A DNA stretch of 64,000 nt from Afipia birgiae 34632 (GCF_000308295.2 NZ_HG326654.1:553694-617693); one strand, 5' to 3'. Counted from the stretch's first letter, positions 8,796-18,514 are shown. Numbers and translations are program-made. Notes: generated by a model not told the origin, from the sequence alone.

Positions 8796-10478
8796 ATGCT
8801 TTCCCGGCTCTCCATTAGAACCAAGCTTATCGCCCTCGTCTCCATCCTGCTCGTTGCTCTCACCGCCATGGGCCTTTTCGCCATCGTGGAAATGCGGTCC
8901 ATCAATGCTTCCGCGCAGGTCATCAAAAATAGCTGGCTGCCGAGCGTTCGCCTGGTCGGCGAATTGCGCACCCAGTCGGCGCGCTACCGGGCGGTGCTGC
9001 GGGACTACCTGACCGAGCCGGACGAGAAATTCATGGCCGACATCCAGCGCAATCTCGATGCCCGCGCCAAGGATTACGACACCGCGAACAAGGCCTATGA
9101 GCCGCTGATTTCCTCGCCGCAGGAAGCCGCCCTTTACAAGGAATTGTCGGCGACCTGGAAGACCTTCCGCGAAGCCGCCGACGAAGTCATCGCCCATGCC
9201 CGCAAGCGCGAAACCGCGCAGGCCCGGGCCGTCAATGCCCAGCGCGCGACCATCGCCGGCCGCAGCATGGATGCCGTGCTGACCAAGCTCGTCGAGCTGA
9301 ACGACAACGGCGCCGCGGCTTCCGGTCAGAAGGCCGAGAACGCCTATGACGCGGCGTTCCGCATCGTCCTCGTGGCTCTGGTCGCAATGGTGCTGGCCGG
9401 GCTTTGCGCCGCCGTGCTGATCGTGCGCGATGTCGCCCGCGGGATCGGCTCGGTCCTGACCCCGATGCGCGCCCTGGCCACCGGCGATCTCACCACAGAG
9501 GTTCCCCATCAGGGCGAGAGCACCGAGATCGGCCAGATCGCCGATACCGTGCAGGTGTTCAAGGACGCCATGATCGCCAAGAAGGCTGCCGACGAAGCCG
9601 CCGCCGCCGAAGCCGGCGTCAAGATGCGCCGCGCCGAAATGCTGGACAAGGCCACCGGCAACTTCGAAGGCATGATCGGCGAACTGATCAGTTCGCTCTC
9701 GTCGGCCTCCACCGAAATGGAAGCCACCGCCAGCACCCTGACCAACGCCGCCGATAATACCCGACAGCTCTCCAGCGCCGCGGCCGACGCCTCGCATGAT
9801 GTATCGGAAAGCATCCAGTCCACCGCCACCGCTACCGAGGAAATCACCTCCTCGGTCAAGGAAATCGGCCGCCAGGTGCTCGAATCCAGCCGCGTCGCCC
9901 AGGTCGCCGTCCAGCAGGCCGAGAAGACCGACTCCAGCATCGCCGAGCTGTCGCAGGCCGCCAACCGCATCGGCGACGTTGTGAAACTCATCACCGCCAT
10001 CGCCGATCAGACCAACCTGCTTGCGCTCAACGCCACCATCGAGGCCGCACGCGCAGGCGAAGCTGGCCGCGGCTTCGCGGTGGTCGCCTCCGAGGTCAAG
10101 GCGCTGGCGGCCCAGACCGCCAAGGCTACCGACGAGATCACCGCGCAGATTTCCGACATGCAGATCGCCACCGGCGATTCCGTGGTCACGATCAAGGAGA
10201 TCAGCGCCACCATCAACCTGATGTCGGAAATCTCATCGACGATCGCGGCGGCAGTGGAAGAACAGGGCGCCGCGACGCAGGAAATCGCACGCAACGTGCA
10301 ACAGGCCGCCGAGCTCAGCATGCGCGTCGCGACCAACATCACCGACGTGGATCGCAGCAACGGCGAGACCGGTGCGGCTTCGGCGCAGGTGCTCTCCGCA
10401 GCACAGTCGCTGTCGAAGGAAAGCAATCACCTGCAGATGGAAGTGCGCAACTTCCTCACGACGATCCGCGCCGCCTGA
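8796..10478 (+). CDS. Methyl-accepting chemotaxis protein (chemoreceptor 1)
   Basis: A 560-residue inner-membrane chemoreceptor. TM1 spans about 11-31 ([18 protein letters not shown]). A periplasmic four-helix-bundle-type sensor region (about 35-185) follows, then TM2 (about 188-210), a HAMP domain (about 211-265, with [16 protein letters not shown]) and a cytoplasmic signalling domain. The conserved hairpin tip is intact near 405-440 ([20 protein letters not shown]). Glu/Gln/Ala-rich methylation helices flank it. There is no C-terminal CheR-tethering pentapeptide. The protein would report a ligand to a CheA/CheW complex; the ligand is unknown. It is followed by a hairpin terminator and a paralogue. 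Confidence 0.95.
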   Translation: MLSRLSIRTKLIALVSILLVALTAMGLFAIVEMRSINASAQVIKNSWLPSVRLVGELRTQSARYRAVLRDYLTEPDEKFMADIQRNLDARAKDYDTANKAYEPLISSPQEAALYKELSATWKTFREAADEVIAHARKRETAQARAVNAQRATIAGRSMDAVLTKLVELNDNGAAASGQKAENAYDAAFRIVLVALVAMVLAGLCAAVLIVRDVARGIGSVLTPMRALATGDLTTEVPHQGESTEIGQIADTVQVFKDAMIAKKAADEAAAAEAGVKMRRAEMLDKATGNFEGMIGELISSLSSASTEMEATASTLTNAADNTRQLSSAAADASHDVSESIQSTATATEEITSSVKEIGRQVLESSRVAQVAVQQAEKTDSSIAELSQAANRIGDVVKLITAIADQTNLLALNATIEAARAGEAGRGFAVVASEVKALAAQTAKATDEITAQISDMQIATGDSVVTIKEISATINLMSEISSTIAAAVEEQGAATQEIARNVQQAAELSMRVATNITDVDRSNGETGAASAQVLSAAQSLSKESNHLQMEVRNFLTTIRAA

Positions 10479-10504
10479 CGCGATTCGCCTAGCGAACATT
10501 TTCG

Positions 10505-10537
10505 AAGCCGGCGGCGCGAAAGCATCGCCGGCTTTTT
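10505..10537 (+). terminator. Rho-independent terminator after chemoreceptor 1
   Basis: A 9-bp stem AAGCCGGCG (10505-10513) / CGCCGGCTT (10526-10534) with a 12-nt loop runs into TTTTT at 10533-10537. Confidence 0.8.
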
Positions 10538-10777
10538 GCTGCTTCAGGAAGACTCATGCGCATTCCGCAGAGTGGATCGGCAAAAACATAACGAACAAAC
10601 GCAGCTTCTGCGCATCGACGCCGGTAAAATTTTACGAACATTTCACTCAAAATGTCGAAAGTGCGGCCGTTATGTCGTTGCGAAAATGCTTCGGCGTTTG
10701 ATCGTTACCACTGACTCGCATCGTCAAGTCCTGCCGCCTTCGCAACGGGTTAGAAGAACCCAAAGGATAACCAGCCA

Positions 10778-12469
10778 ATGCTCTCGAAGCTTTCGATCCG
10801 TAACAAAATCATCATCGTACTCGCGGTTCTGCTCGTCGCGATGTCCGGCATGGGCCTCTTCGCCATCCGCCAGATGCAGGCCATTAACGCCAACGCCGTC
10901 GACATTCAGACCAACTGGATGCCCAGCGTTCGCGTCCTTGGCGAACTGCGCGCCGGCGTCATCACCTACCGCAACGTGATCCGCGAGCACATGCTGTCGG
11001 AACTGATTGAAGAGAAGCTGGCGCAGGAAAAGACCCTGGAAACTGTGGTCGAGAACAACCAGAAGGTCCGGCTGGCCTATGAGAAAATGATCACGTCGCC
11101 GGAAGAGCGCGCGCTGTATGCCGAGTGGACGCAGGTATGGGATGAATACAGGAAGGGCACGCTGGAAGTCATGGCCCTGTCGCGCAAGGCGGCCGGCAAA
11201 ATGCCAACCGAGGCGCATGACCTGAACACGATCACGGTCAACCTGATCGGCATCAAGGCCGACAACATTCTGAAGAAGGACATCGACCTCAACAACAAGG
11301 GCGCCGACACCGCCGGTCTGGAAGCGACAAACAACTACAACACAGCGTTTATGACGGTGGCGATCATGCTCGGCGCCGCTATCCTGATCGGTGTTCTTGT
11401 CGGCTTCTACCTCGTGCGCGACGTGTCGCGCGGCATCGCCTCGATCGTGACGCCGATGAAGGCGCTCGGCGAAGGCGACCTCTCCGCCAACGTGCCGCAT
11501 CAGGGCGAGAAGACCGAAATCGGGACCATGGCCGACACGTTGCAGGTCTTCAAGGAAGCCCTGATCGCCAAGAAGGCTGCCGACGAGGCAGCCGCAGCCG
11601 ATGCCGACGCCAAGATCGCGCGCGGCCAGCGGGTCGACAGCATCACCCGCGACTTCGAAAAGCTGATCGGCGAACTGGTTGGTTCGCTGTCCTCGTCCTC
11701 GACCGAACTCGAAGCTGCCGCGAACACGCTGACTTCCACCGCCGAAATCACCGGCAAGACCTCCGGTGAAGCCGCTGCCGCATCGCAGGAAGTCTCCAGC
11801 AACGTCCAGTCGGTCGCCGTCGCCACCGAGGAAATCACCTCCTCCGTTGGCGAGATCGGCCGTCAGGTCCAGGAATCCAGCCGCATCGCCTCTGAGGCCG
11901 TGCGTCAGGCCCAGAAGACCGACACCAGCATCACCGAACTGTCGCAGGCTGCCGCCCGCATCGGCGACGTGGTCAAGCTGATCACAGCAGTGGCCGAGCA
12001 GACCAACCTGCTCGCGCTCAACGCCACCATCGAGGCGGCGCGCGCCGGCGAGGCCGGCCGTGGCTTCGCGGTGGTTGCTTCTGAGGTCAAGGCTCTCGCC
12101 GCCCAGACCGCCAAGGCCACCGACGAAATCAGCGCCCAGGTCGCAGGCATGCAGACCGCAACGCAGGAATCGGTTTCGACCATCAAGGAGATCGGCAAGA
12201 CCATCACCCTGATTTCCGAAATCTCGTCGACCATCGCGGCGGCGGTAGAGGAACAGGGCGCGGCGACGCAGGAAATCGCGCGCAACGTCCAGCAGGCCGC
12301 GTCGCTGAGCGGCGAGGTCGCCACCAGCATCACCGACGTCAGCCGGGGTGCGGGCGAAACCGGGGCCGCCTCCGGTCAGGTTCTCTCCGCAGCGCAGATG
12401 CTGTCCACCGACAGCAACCGCCTCAAGATCGAGGTCGAGAAATTCCTCACCAACGTGCGCGCTGCCTAA
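10778..12469 (+). CDS. Methyl-accepting chemotaxis protein (chemoreceptor 2, tandem paralogue)
   Basis: A 563-residue chemoreceptor with the same architecture as its upstream neighbour: TM1 about 10-30, periplasmic helical sensor domain, TM2 about 189-211 (AIMLGAAILIGVLVGFYLV), HAMP and signalling domain with [20 protein letters not shown]. The cytoplasmic halves are nearly identical in many stretches, while the periplasmic domains differ strongly (the second has a VVENNQKVRLAYEKM-type helix). This fits tandem duplication followed by divergence of the ligand domain. It has its own leader and terminator, so the two are probably separate transcripts. Confidence 0.95.
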   Translation: MLSKLSIRNKIIIVLAVLLVAMSGMGLFAIRQMQAINANAVDIQTNWMPSVRVLGELRAGVITYRNVIREHMLSELIEEKLAQEKTLETVVENNQKVRLAYEKMITSPEERALYAEWTQVWDEYRKGTLEVMALSRKAAGKMPTEAHDLNTITVNLIGIKADNILKKDIDLNNKGADTAGLEATNNYNTAFMTVAIMLGAAILIGVLVGFYLVRDVSRGIASIVTPMKALGEGDLSANVPHQGEKTEIGTMADTLQVFKEALIAKKAADEAAAADADAKIARGQRVDSITRDFEKLIGELVGSLSSSSTELEAAANTLTSTAEITGKTSGEAAAASQEVSSNVQSVAVATEEITSSVGEIGRQVQESSRIASEAVRQAQKTDTSITELSQAAARIGDVVKLITAVAEQTNLLALNATIEAARAGEAGRGFAVVASEVKALAAQTAKATDEISAQVAGMQTATQESVSTIKEIGKTITLISEISSTIAAAVEEQGAATQEIARNVQQAASLSGEVATSITDVSRGAGETGAASGQVLSAAQMLSTDSNRLKIEVEKFLTNVRAA

Positions 12470-12491
12470 GCGCTCACAAAACGAGCACTCG

Positions 12492-12525
12492 AAATCGGCG
12501 GCCATCACGGCCGCCGATTTTTTTT
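12492..12525 (+). terminator. Strong rho-independent terminator after chemoreceptor 2
   Basis: A 10-bp stem ATCGGCGGCC (12494-12503) / GGCCGCCGAT (12509-12518), loop ATCAC, then a run of eight T. It lies between convergent genes (the cyclase gene ends at 12556). Confidence 0.9.
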
Positions 12526-12555
12526 GGGGGACGATGGCTTGCCGAACCGTCGGCG

Positions 12556-13776
12556 CTAGTTTGGGCTGGACTCTGGCTGCTGCGATCCGCTCAAAGCAGG
12601 CATCTCGTCCGCCAGACCGTACACACGCTCGGCGGCAGAAAATCCTGCCACCGAGAACAGGCCGAGGTCGGTCCATCCCGCATCGACATGGCTGGCGAAT
12701 TCGGTGGATGCCAGCACGGTGCGGTTGAGGCGTCCGGCGATCTTCTCGATGCGGGCGGCCAGATTCACCGCCGGCCCGATGCAGGTGAAATCGAGACGGT
12801 CGCCGCCGCCGATATTGCCGTACAGCACCTTGCCGACATGCAGCGCCAGCCCGAAGCGGAAGTCATTGAGGGTTTCGCGTTCATAGGCGTAGGACATCGC
12901 CGCCACACTGGCGCGGCATGCGCGGGCAGCTTCCAGCGCACGCCGGCAAACCGTTTCCGTATCGCCTTCCTTGTCGTTGATCGGAAACACCGCAAGCAGG
13001 CCGTCGCCCATGAACTTCAGGACTTCCCCGCCATGGTCCAGGATCGCCGGCACCTGACAGTCGAAGTAGGTGTTGAGCACATCGACCACGGCTTCGGACG
13101 ACAGCCGGTCCGACAGCGGCGTGAAGCCGCGCAAATCCGAAAGCCAGATCGCGGCCTGCATGGACTCGGTATGGCCGCGGCGGATCTGTCCGGCGAGAAT
13201 GCGTGCTCCCGCCCGCGCCCCGACATAATTGTCGAGCAGGCCGGCCGCCGTCCGGCGCAGCAGCCAGATCTCGATCATGCGCGTCAGGACCGGCATCAGC
13301 GAGCGCATGCCGTCGATCTGGGCATCGCTGAAGCCCTCGGCGTGCTTCGTCATCCAGCTCGACGCATGAGTTTCGCCGTCGGACATGTGAAGCGGGAGCG
13401 CGATGTAATCAGTCGCGCCGCCGGCGCGCATCTCTGCGAAAAACGGCGAGTTGCCGACCTTCTCGTCGAGCAACCGGCGCCGCACTTCCAGTCCCTGCTC
13501 GAACACTGTGGCAAGCGGACTAGAGAGGTAGTCGTCGGACTCCTCGGATCCGTAGGCCATACTGCCCATGGTCACGCCGGAGCCGCGACGCCAGATGAAA
13601 TTGCGGCCGACCATGTTGGGATGGAGCGTGGTGACGAACACGCCGACGCGTGACAAGGGTATTCCGCAATCGACCATGCGTTCGCATGTCTCGATCATGA
13701 ATTCATCGACGCGCCTTGCCGACTGCGCTCCGTTGATCAGCCAGTCCGCGACGCTCTGAAGGTTTACAGCCTGCAT
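12556..13776 (-). CDS. Adenylate/guanylate cyclase domain-containing protein (class III, soluble)
   Basis: A 406-residue protein with no membrane segment. The C-terminal class III cyclase domain (about 205-385) has its metal-binding aspartates D214 (SDLRGFT) and D258 (KFMGDG), base-selecting K254 and D329 (LDFTCIG), and transition-state N338 and R342 (NLAARIE). The Lys/Asp pair predicts ATP as substrate, hence cAMP. The N-terminal 200 residues resemble a GAF-like sensor region (VGVFVTTLHPN, with later ATDYIALPLHM), typical of rhizobial cyclases. A Pro/Ser/Gln-rich tail ends it. The signal is unknown. It is convergent with chemoreceptor 2. Confidence 0.92.
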   Translation of the reverse strand: MQAVNLQSVADWLINGAQSARRVDEFMIETCERMVDCGIPLSRVGVFVTTLHPNMVGRNFIWRRGSGVTMGSMAYGSEESDDYLSSPLATVFEQGLEVRRRLLDEKVGNSPFFAEMRAGGATDYIALPLHMSDGETHASSWMTKHAEGFSDAQIDGMRSLMPVLTRMIEIWLLRRTAAGLLDNYVGARAGARILAGQIRRGHTESMQAAIWLSDLRGFTPLSDRLSSEAVVDVLNTYFDCQVPAILDHGGEVLKFMGDGLLAVFPINDKEGDTETVCRRALEAARACRASVAAMSYAYERETLNDFRFGLALHVGKVLYGNIGGGDRLDFTCIGPAVNLAARIEKIAGRLNRTVLASTEFASHVDAGWTDLGLFSVAGFSAAERVYGLADEMPALSGSQQPESSPN

Positions 13777-13830
13777 AGGGCCCGTTTTGCGACGACAGGC
13801 GGTGTCCGGTCAAGATCAGTGAGTCCGCGT

Positions 13831-15030
13831 TCACCACAGATCGCGATAATTCCGGAACTTCTTCAGTGTTGCGTCATAACGGACCGGCTGTAGCCACCGC
13901 AGGGCCACCTTCATGACCGGATTCACCATCGGCGAGACATGACGCACATAGAGATCGATCGGGTCAAGCTGATGTCCGAAGTGGAGCTTCGGATCGTAAT
14001 TGAGGCTGCTGCTGCGGATCCATTTGAATCGGCGCTCGATTGCCCATGTCGTCACGTCCCGGACCATGTAGTGATAGAGGTGCAGATCGAGCGCGACGGC
14101 ATAATCGAAGCCCAGATATTCGGAGAACAACTGGTCCCCCTGAATCATGTACATGCCAAAGGCGGCCAGCCTGTTGCCCCTGTGCCAGAGCAGAAAGCGG
14201 ACCTTGTCCTTCATTCGCACGCTTAACTGGCGGAAGTAGTCCTTGGTGAGCTTTTCGAAGTGGAGCTTCGAGCGTTCGTACACTTGCAGATAGAGCGGGT
14301 AAATTTCATCGATCAGACCGGTGACGTCATCCGTGACGCTCATACGAATGCGCTCGCCCGCCGTTGCCCTGAGATTCTTGCGGAGGTGCCGGCGTGCGTT
14401 GCCGCTCAAGGCCGTCGAGATGTAGGCATCGAAGCTGTCATAGTCGATGTTGAGCTTCGTCATCGGCATGAACGGGGCGCGGGCAAATCCGGCCCTCACA
14501 AAGCATTCGAGGGCTTCACGGTAACAGGCCGGAAACTCTTTCAGAACGATGAGATCCGCGCCGAGCGCCCGCGCATGTTTGACGATATCGCGCGACAGCA
14601 ATTCCGCAGTGGCTGTGGCTGGCAGGTCGTCGGCACAGGCAAGATGTCCTTCACCTGCGGAACACCCCACCATCAAGGTTCGCAGCTTGAGAAAGCGCGG
14701 ATACACGCGGCGGACGAGCGACACCCAGCGCACATAGACAGGTGTGACGCCTTCGACGATATCCTGATCGATCAGGAAGAACGGCTGGACCGCCCGGATC
14801 CGGCCGCCGCCGTCGCGGATCGCAAAGTAGCGGTACTCGAAATTGTCAGGTAGCGCATCCTCGACGATCTCGTAATAGCGATGATCCTTTCGCTCGCCCG
14901 CGAACATGGATCGCCACACCGCGCAGGACTCCAGTCCGGCGCGGGTCACGACCTCGACCGAGAACGAAACTTGCGACGAGCCGATCCTGCTCGCAGTAAT
15001 GGTGTCGCGTCCGGATTCAGACCCGGCCAC
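13831..15030 (-). CDS. GNAT/BioF2-like acyltransferase (start uncertain)
   Basis: The frame is open from 15108 to 13831. The conserved body begins near VSFSVEVVTRAGLE and runs 380 residues. It has the layout of double-GNAT (BioF2/FemAB-like) acyltransferases: a central ALSGNARRHLRKNLR stretch, then RFLLWHRGNRLAAFGMYMIQGD and the C-terminal EYLGFDYA. Related proteins transfer acyl or aminoacyl groups to amines, often in cell-surface or natural-product chemistry; no substrate can be named. I place the start at GTG 15030, 9 bp after the stop of the Gly/His-rich gene. The longer frame to 15108 would overlap that gene, and no strong ribosome site decides. Confidence 0.75.
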   Translation of the reverse strand: MAGSESGRDTITASRIGSSQVSFSVEVVTRAGLESCAVWRSMFAGERKDHRYYEIVEDALPDNFEYRYFAIRDGGGRIRAVQPFFLIDQDIVEGVTPVYVRWVSLVRRVYPRFLKLRTLMVGCSAGEGHLACADDLPATATAELLSRDIVKHARALGADLIVLKEFPACYREALECFVRAGFARAPFMPMTKLNIDYDSFDAYISTALSGNARRHLRKNLRATAGERIRMSVTDDVTGLIDEIYPLYLQVYERSKLHFEKLTKDYFRQLSVRMKDKVRFLLWHRGNRLAAFGMYMIQGDQLFSEYLGFDYAVALDLHLYHYMVRDVTTWAIERRFKWIRSSSLNYDPKLHFGHQLDPIDLYVRHVSPMVNPVMKVALRWLQPVRYDATLKKFRNYRDLW

Positions 15031-15038
15031 TGTCAGCG

Positions 15039-15566
15039 TCAGCTGCAGACATACACTTGTCGCCAGCGCCATCCATAGCGGGTGGGAACCCGCATGGTCT
15101 GGTAGCAATCGTCATACGGATAACCGGCGTAGTAATAGTTGTCGTAATAGTACGGCGCGCCGAAGCCGACCGCGAAGAAATTCCGGAAATGGCGGTGATG
15201 GTGGAAATGCCCGCCGTGGAATCTCCCGCCGTGCCATCCACCGTGCCAACCGCCAGCGCCGGACATGGCCGCAACCCGGGCGCCGCTAAATCCGCCGCCC
15301 ATGCGCATTCCACCGCCCTGCACAGCCGCGAAGCTGCCTCCACGGAAACCCCCGCCGGATATCGCCCCGCCTCGGAATCCGCCGCCACCGCCGTGGAAAC
15401 CGCCGCCGTGGAATCCCCCGCCGCCACCGCCATGGAACCCGCCGCCGCCGTGACCACCTCCGCCGCCGCCGTGACCACCTCCGCCGCCACGCGCGAACGC
15501 ATCAACAGGAGACAACGCAGCAAGCGCCGCGAGCGTCGCAACACCGATCATGAATTTTCTGAACAT
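15039..15566 (-). CDS. Gly/His-rich secreted protein (hypothetical)
   Basis: A 175-residue protein with a clean signal peptide (about 1-26, MFRKFMIGVATLAALAALSP then VDAFA-RGG). Residues 27-90 are almost pure Gly/His/Phe repeats such as GGGGFHGGG. Then comes a His cluster (GGHFHHHRHFRNFF), a Tyr-rich stretch (APYYYDNYYYAGYPYDD) and a two-Cys tail (DDCYQTMR ... QVYVCS). Similar proteins are common and uncharacterised in Bradyrhizobiaceae. The His clusters suggest metal binding, and the low-complexity body an extracellular or periplasmic location; both are inferences. It sits directly upstream of, and may be co-transcribed with, the acyltransferase gene. Confidence 0.85.
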   Translation of the reverse strand: MFRKFMIGVATLAALAALSPVDAFARGGGGGHGGGGGGHGGGGFHGGGGGGFHGGGFHGGGGGFRGGAISGGGFRGGSFAAVQGGGMRMGGGFSGARVAAMSGAGGWHGGWHGGRFHGGHFHHHRHFRNFFAVGFGAPYYYDNYYYAGYPYDDCYQTMRVPTRYGWRWRQVYVCS

Positions 15567-15796
15567 GGCTCACTCCTCCCGGATGAGCCCCCGCATTGTC
15601 ATAACGCCGCTCACCCGGGTTTATTTCCCCGGAGCTTGGCCCGCACGAAGTTGTGTTCGGAAAGAGCCGGACTACGCACCAACCTGCCCGCGGCGGTCAC
15701 CTGACGCCAGCCGCATACCACGATGGCAGCTCGACCTGAACGGCACTTTCTCCTCAATTTTAGTCTTCGTCCCTACCGGCTGTTCATCAGCGTCTG

Positions 15797-15887
15797 GCTT
15801 AGCTGGCCGGATGACCATTGCCCTTCGCCGCGAGCATCTGATGCTTAGCTGGCCGGATGACCATTGCCCTTCGCCGCGAGCATCTGA
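15797..15887. repeat. 45-bp tandem duplication over a translation start region
   Basis: The 45 bases at 15797-15841 are repeated exactly at 15843-15887, offset 46. Each copy includes the ATG and first ten codons of the membrane protein (ATG at 15811 and 15857). Because 46 is not divisible by three, the first copy is out of frame with the gene. Confidence 0.95.
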
Positions 15888-16609
15888 CCCGCCCGAACAC
15901 CTCGTTCGGACCGTTTCGCTTTCTCGAAGCCCTGCCGTGGCTGGTGCTCGCCGCCGCCATGCGTGTCCTCGCCTATGGCGGGGGCCCGGTCGCATTGCCC
16001 GCGATCATCGTGGCGAACATCTCCGTTTTGCTCGCATTCGTGCTGGTGGCACAGCGGTCGATTGAGCTCGCAGACGGTCAAACCGGCCTCGGCGCGCTGA
16101 CCTTCCTTGAACAGTTCAAGTTGTCGCGCGGCGTCCTCGGCCGGATCATTTTGCTGATGCTGGCTGCAGCGACCGCCGTTCTCTTCGCCGGATACAAAAC
16201 ATTCGCACCGAACATGATGCTCGGCGTCGACGGCATGGCATTCGACCAGTTCACGGTGATCGGTAAATTTTGGAGCGCCACGGTAGCCGCCCTGGTGCTG
16301 CTGATGATCGTCGGCGCGGACGCGAACAACGGCGCCGTCAGCTTCTTCTCCGCGGTGAAAGAACTGGGACGACGTTTTGTCTGGATCGGCGCCACTATTG
16401 TTATACTTGGCGCAATCTATATCGGACTAGGCTTCGTCCAGGGACTGGTGCGCCATGCGATCTGGATTTACGGGCAATCGGCGCCGCACGGCCACTTCGT
16501 CAAAAACCTTATCTTCTTCGTGTTTATCTTCAGCTTCGCGATGTTGCGGCTGTGGATTACCCTGCTCGTCCTGACGTACGGACTGAAGCAATCCTATCGA
16601 GACAATTAG
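15857..16609 (+). CDS. Hypothetical multi-pass membrane protein
   Basis: A 250-residue integral membrane protein of unknown function. Hydrophobic segments lie at about 24-42, 45-62, 92-112, 133-152, 172-195 and 217-242. I recognise no enzymatic motif. A loop reads [19 protein letters not shown]. The ATG at 15857 is the second of two starts made by a 45-bp duplication; the upstream ATG at 15811 leads out of frame. It is convergent with aroC and their stop codons overlap by 4 bp. It could be a transport or signalling component, but nothing in the sequence supports a choice. Confidence 0.7.
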   Translation: MTIALRREHLTRPNTSFGPFRFLEALPWLVLAAAMRVLAYGGGPVALPAIIVANISVLLAFVLVAQRSIELADGQTGLGALTFLEQFKLSRGVLGRIILLMLAAATAVLFAGYKTFAPNMMLGVDGMAFDQFTVIGKFWSATVAALVLLMIVGADANNGAVSFFSAVKELGRRFVWIGATIVILGAIYIGLGFVQGLVRHAIWIYGQSAPHGHFVKNLIFFVFIFSFAMLRLWITLLVLTYGLKQSYRDN

Positions 16610-17688
16610 CTGCCGACCTGTCCGCGATGACGCAGCAGGTGATCGGCGATCACGCAGGCCATCATCGCCTCGCCCACCGGCACCGCGCGGATGCCGACAC
16701 AGGGATCGTGGCGGCCCTTGGTCATGATGTCGGTGTCCGCACCGGACTTGTCGATGGTGCGGCGAGGCGTCAGGATCGACGATGTCGGCTTCACGGCAAA
16801 GCGCGCCACCACCGGCTGCCCGGTCGAGATGCCGCCGAGAATGCCGCCGGCATGGTTGGACAGAAACACCGGACCGTTATTGCCCATGCGCATCTCGTCG
16901 GCGTTGTCCTCGCCGTGCAGTTCGGCCGCGCCAAAGCCGGCGCCGATCTCGACGCCCTTCACCGCGTTGATGCTCATCAGCGCCAGCGCGAGATCGCTGT
17001 CGAGCTTGCCATAGATTGGAGCGCCCAGTCCGGCCGGCACGCCCTCGGCAACAACCTCGATCACCGCGCCGATGGATGAACCACGCTTGCGGATGTCGTC
17101 GAGATACTCAGCGAAGAATTCGGCCTTGGCCTTGTCGGGACAGAAAAATGGATTGCGGCCGACCTCATCCCAATCCCATGCCGCGCGATCGACCTTGTGC
17201 GGACCCATCTGCACCAGCGCACCGCGCACCTTCACGTCGGGCATGATCTTGCGCGCAACGGCACCAGCCGCGACACGCGCCGCGGTCTCGCGCGCTGATG
17301 AGCGCCCTCCGCCGCGATAGTCGCGCAGGCCGTACTTCGCCTCATAGGTGAAGTCGGCGTGCCCCGGACGAAACTTGTCCTTGATCTCGGAATAGTCCTT
17401 CGAGCGCTGGTCGGTGTTCTCGATCATCAGCGCGATCGGCGTGCCGGTGGTGACCTGGCCCTTGTCGGTGTCCATCACGCCGGACAGGATTTTGACCTGA
17501 TCGGCTTCCTGCCGCTGGGTCGTGAACCGCGACTGGCCGGGCCGGCGGCGATCAAGATCCAGTTGAATCTCTTCAACCGTCAGCGGGATCTGCGGCGGGC
17601 AGCCGTCGACCACGCAGCCCAGCGCAGGCCCATGGCTTTCGCCGAAGGTCGTGACGCGAAACATGTGGCCGAAGGTGTTGAAGGACAT
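16606..17688 (-). CDS. aroC: Chorismate synthase
   Basis: A 360-residue enzyme that converts 5-enolpyruvylshikimate 3-phosphate to chorismate, the last step of the common aromatic pathway, using reduced FMN. It opens [20 protein letters not shown], with the invariant GESHG and the later [15 protein letters not shown] stretch. The [20 protein letters not shown] signature lies near 126-145 and the [16 protein letters not shown] region near 283-298. The start at 17688 is fixed by homology; only a poor ribosome site precedes it. It is followed by a convergent membrane-protein gene and preceded by a histidine phosphatase gene in the same direction. Confidence 0.97.
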   Translation of the reverse strand: MSFNTFGHMFRVTTFGESHGPALGCVVDGCPPQIPLTVEEIQLDLDRRRPGQSRFTTQRQEADQVKILSGVMDTDKGQVTTGTPIALMIENTDQRSKDYSEIKDKFRPGHADFTYEAKYGLRDYRGGGRSSARETAARVAAGAVARKIMPDVKVRGALVQMGPHKVDRAAWDWDEVGRNPFFCPDKAKAEFFAEYLDDIRKRGSSIGAVIEVVAEGVPAGLGAPIYGKLDSDLALALMSINAVKGVEIGAGFGAAELHGEDNADEMRMGNNGPVFLSNHAGGILGGISTGQPVVARFAVKPTSSILTPRRTIDKSGADTDIMTKGRHDPCVGIRAVPVGEAMMACVIADHLLRHRGQVGS

Positions 17689-17804
17689 AGGAAAATACCC
17701 GATGGGCCGCTGGGGCCCTATTCGCGACAATTGACGTAAAGTCGTAACGCGCGGCCCCGTTAGGGTCAAATGCGAGGCGCTTAAAGTGTCACGTTAAGGA
17801 AGCA

Positions 17805-18404
17805 TTAACTATGTTTCGTGACCTGCCCGCCCGCAAAAACATAGACCACGCCCTGCTCGACGGTCAGCTCCGCCGCGCCGACCGGCGTCTCGACATCGAG
17901 CGCCACCAGCAGCGCCCGCATCGAGCCGCCATGGGACACCGCCACCGTGTCCTGAATCAGCGAGTCGTACCAGTCACGCATGCGGATGGTGACCGAGGCA
18001 TAGCTCTCGCCGCCCGGCGGCGGCACGCCCCACTTGTCGATCTGGCGCTCCGCGAAGACCTCGGGATGCGACAACTCCATCTGCGGCAAGGTCGAGCCTT
18101 CCCAGTGGCCGTAGCCGATCTCGCGCAGCCGATCGTCGAGTTCATAGTCATGCGGCGGCACGCCGAGCGCGGCGCGCAGCAACTCCATCGTGTTGCGCGC
18201 GCGGCCGAGCGGTGACGACACGAACGGCATCTTCGCCGGGATATGGGAGTCGCGCGCGAGGATATCGACCAGCAGCTCGCCGGAGCGGATCGCCTGCTCC
18301 TTGCCCAGATCGTTCAGCGGAATGTCCTGCGTGCCCTGAAAGCGGCCCGCGGCATTCCATTCGGTCTGGCCGTGACGGACGAAGTAAACGGTGGGAGATG
18401 GCAT
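17805..18404 (-). CDS. Histidine phosphatase family protein (phosphoglycerate-mutase-like)
   Basis: A 199-residue branch-2-free phosphatase/mutase of the RHG superfamily. FVRHGQTEWN at 8-17 supplies the phospho-accepting H11, SSPLGRARNT the second arginine, EIGYGHWEG the catalytic acid region, and VSHGGSMRALL the second histidine. It lacks the insertions of true cofactor-dependent phosphoglycerate mutase and is more likely a small-molecule phosphatase; substrate unknown. The start ATG is at 18404. It is preceded by fabI on the same strand, separated by a family-B repeat. Confidence 0.9.
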   Translation of the reverse strand: MPSPTVYFVRHGQTEWNAAGRFQGTQDIPLNDLGKEQAIRSGELLVDILARDSHIPAKMPFVSSPLGRARNTMELLRAALGVPPHDYELDDRLREIGYGHWEGSTLPQMELSHPEVFAERQIDKWGVPPPGGESYASVTIRMRDWYDSLIQDTVAVSHGGSMRALLVALDVETPVGAAELTVEQGVVYVFAGGQVTKHS

Positions 18405-18428
18405 GGAATGAAAGCCCTGAATTCAAGC

Positions 18429-18506
18429 CGTCATTGCGAGGAGCGTCAGCGACGAAGCAATCCAGTTTTTTGCAGTCTGGGTTGCTTCGCTTCGCTCGCA
18501 ATGACG
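18429..18506. repeat. Palindromic intergenic repeat, family B copy 2
   Basis: A 78-bp unit with outer arms CGTCATTGCGAG (18429-18440) and CTCGCAATGACG (18495-18506), nearly identical to the copy at 2566-2645. It sits within the 110-bp gap between fabI and the histidine phosphatase gene. Confidence 0.85.
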
Positions 18507-18514
18507 ACGGTCTT

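Noticed and set aside
10724-12676. A 650-codon reverse-strand open frame opposite chemoreceptor 2
   Set aside because: A GC-rich antisense shadow. The plus strand has full chemoreceptor motifs and a ribosome site, and the antisense frame has none.
15017-15544. A 175-codon reverse-strand open frame rich in Ala/Val/Ser
   Set aside because: It is an out-of-frame shadow of the Gly/His-rich gene 15039-15566, created by its repetitive GC codons. The true frame has a signal peptide and conserved tail.
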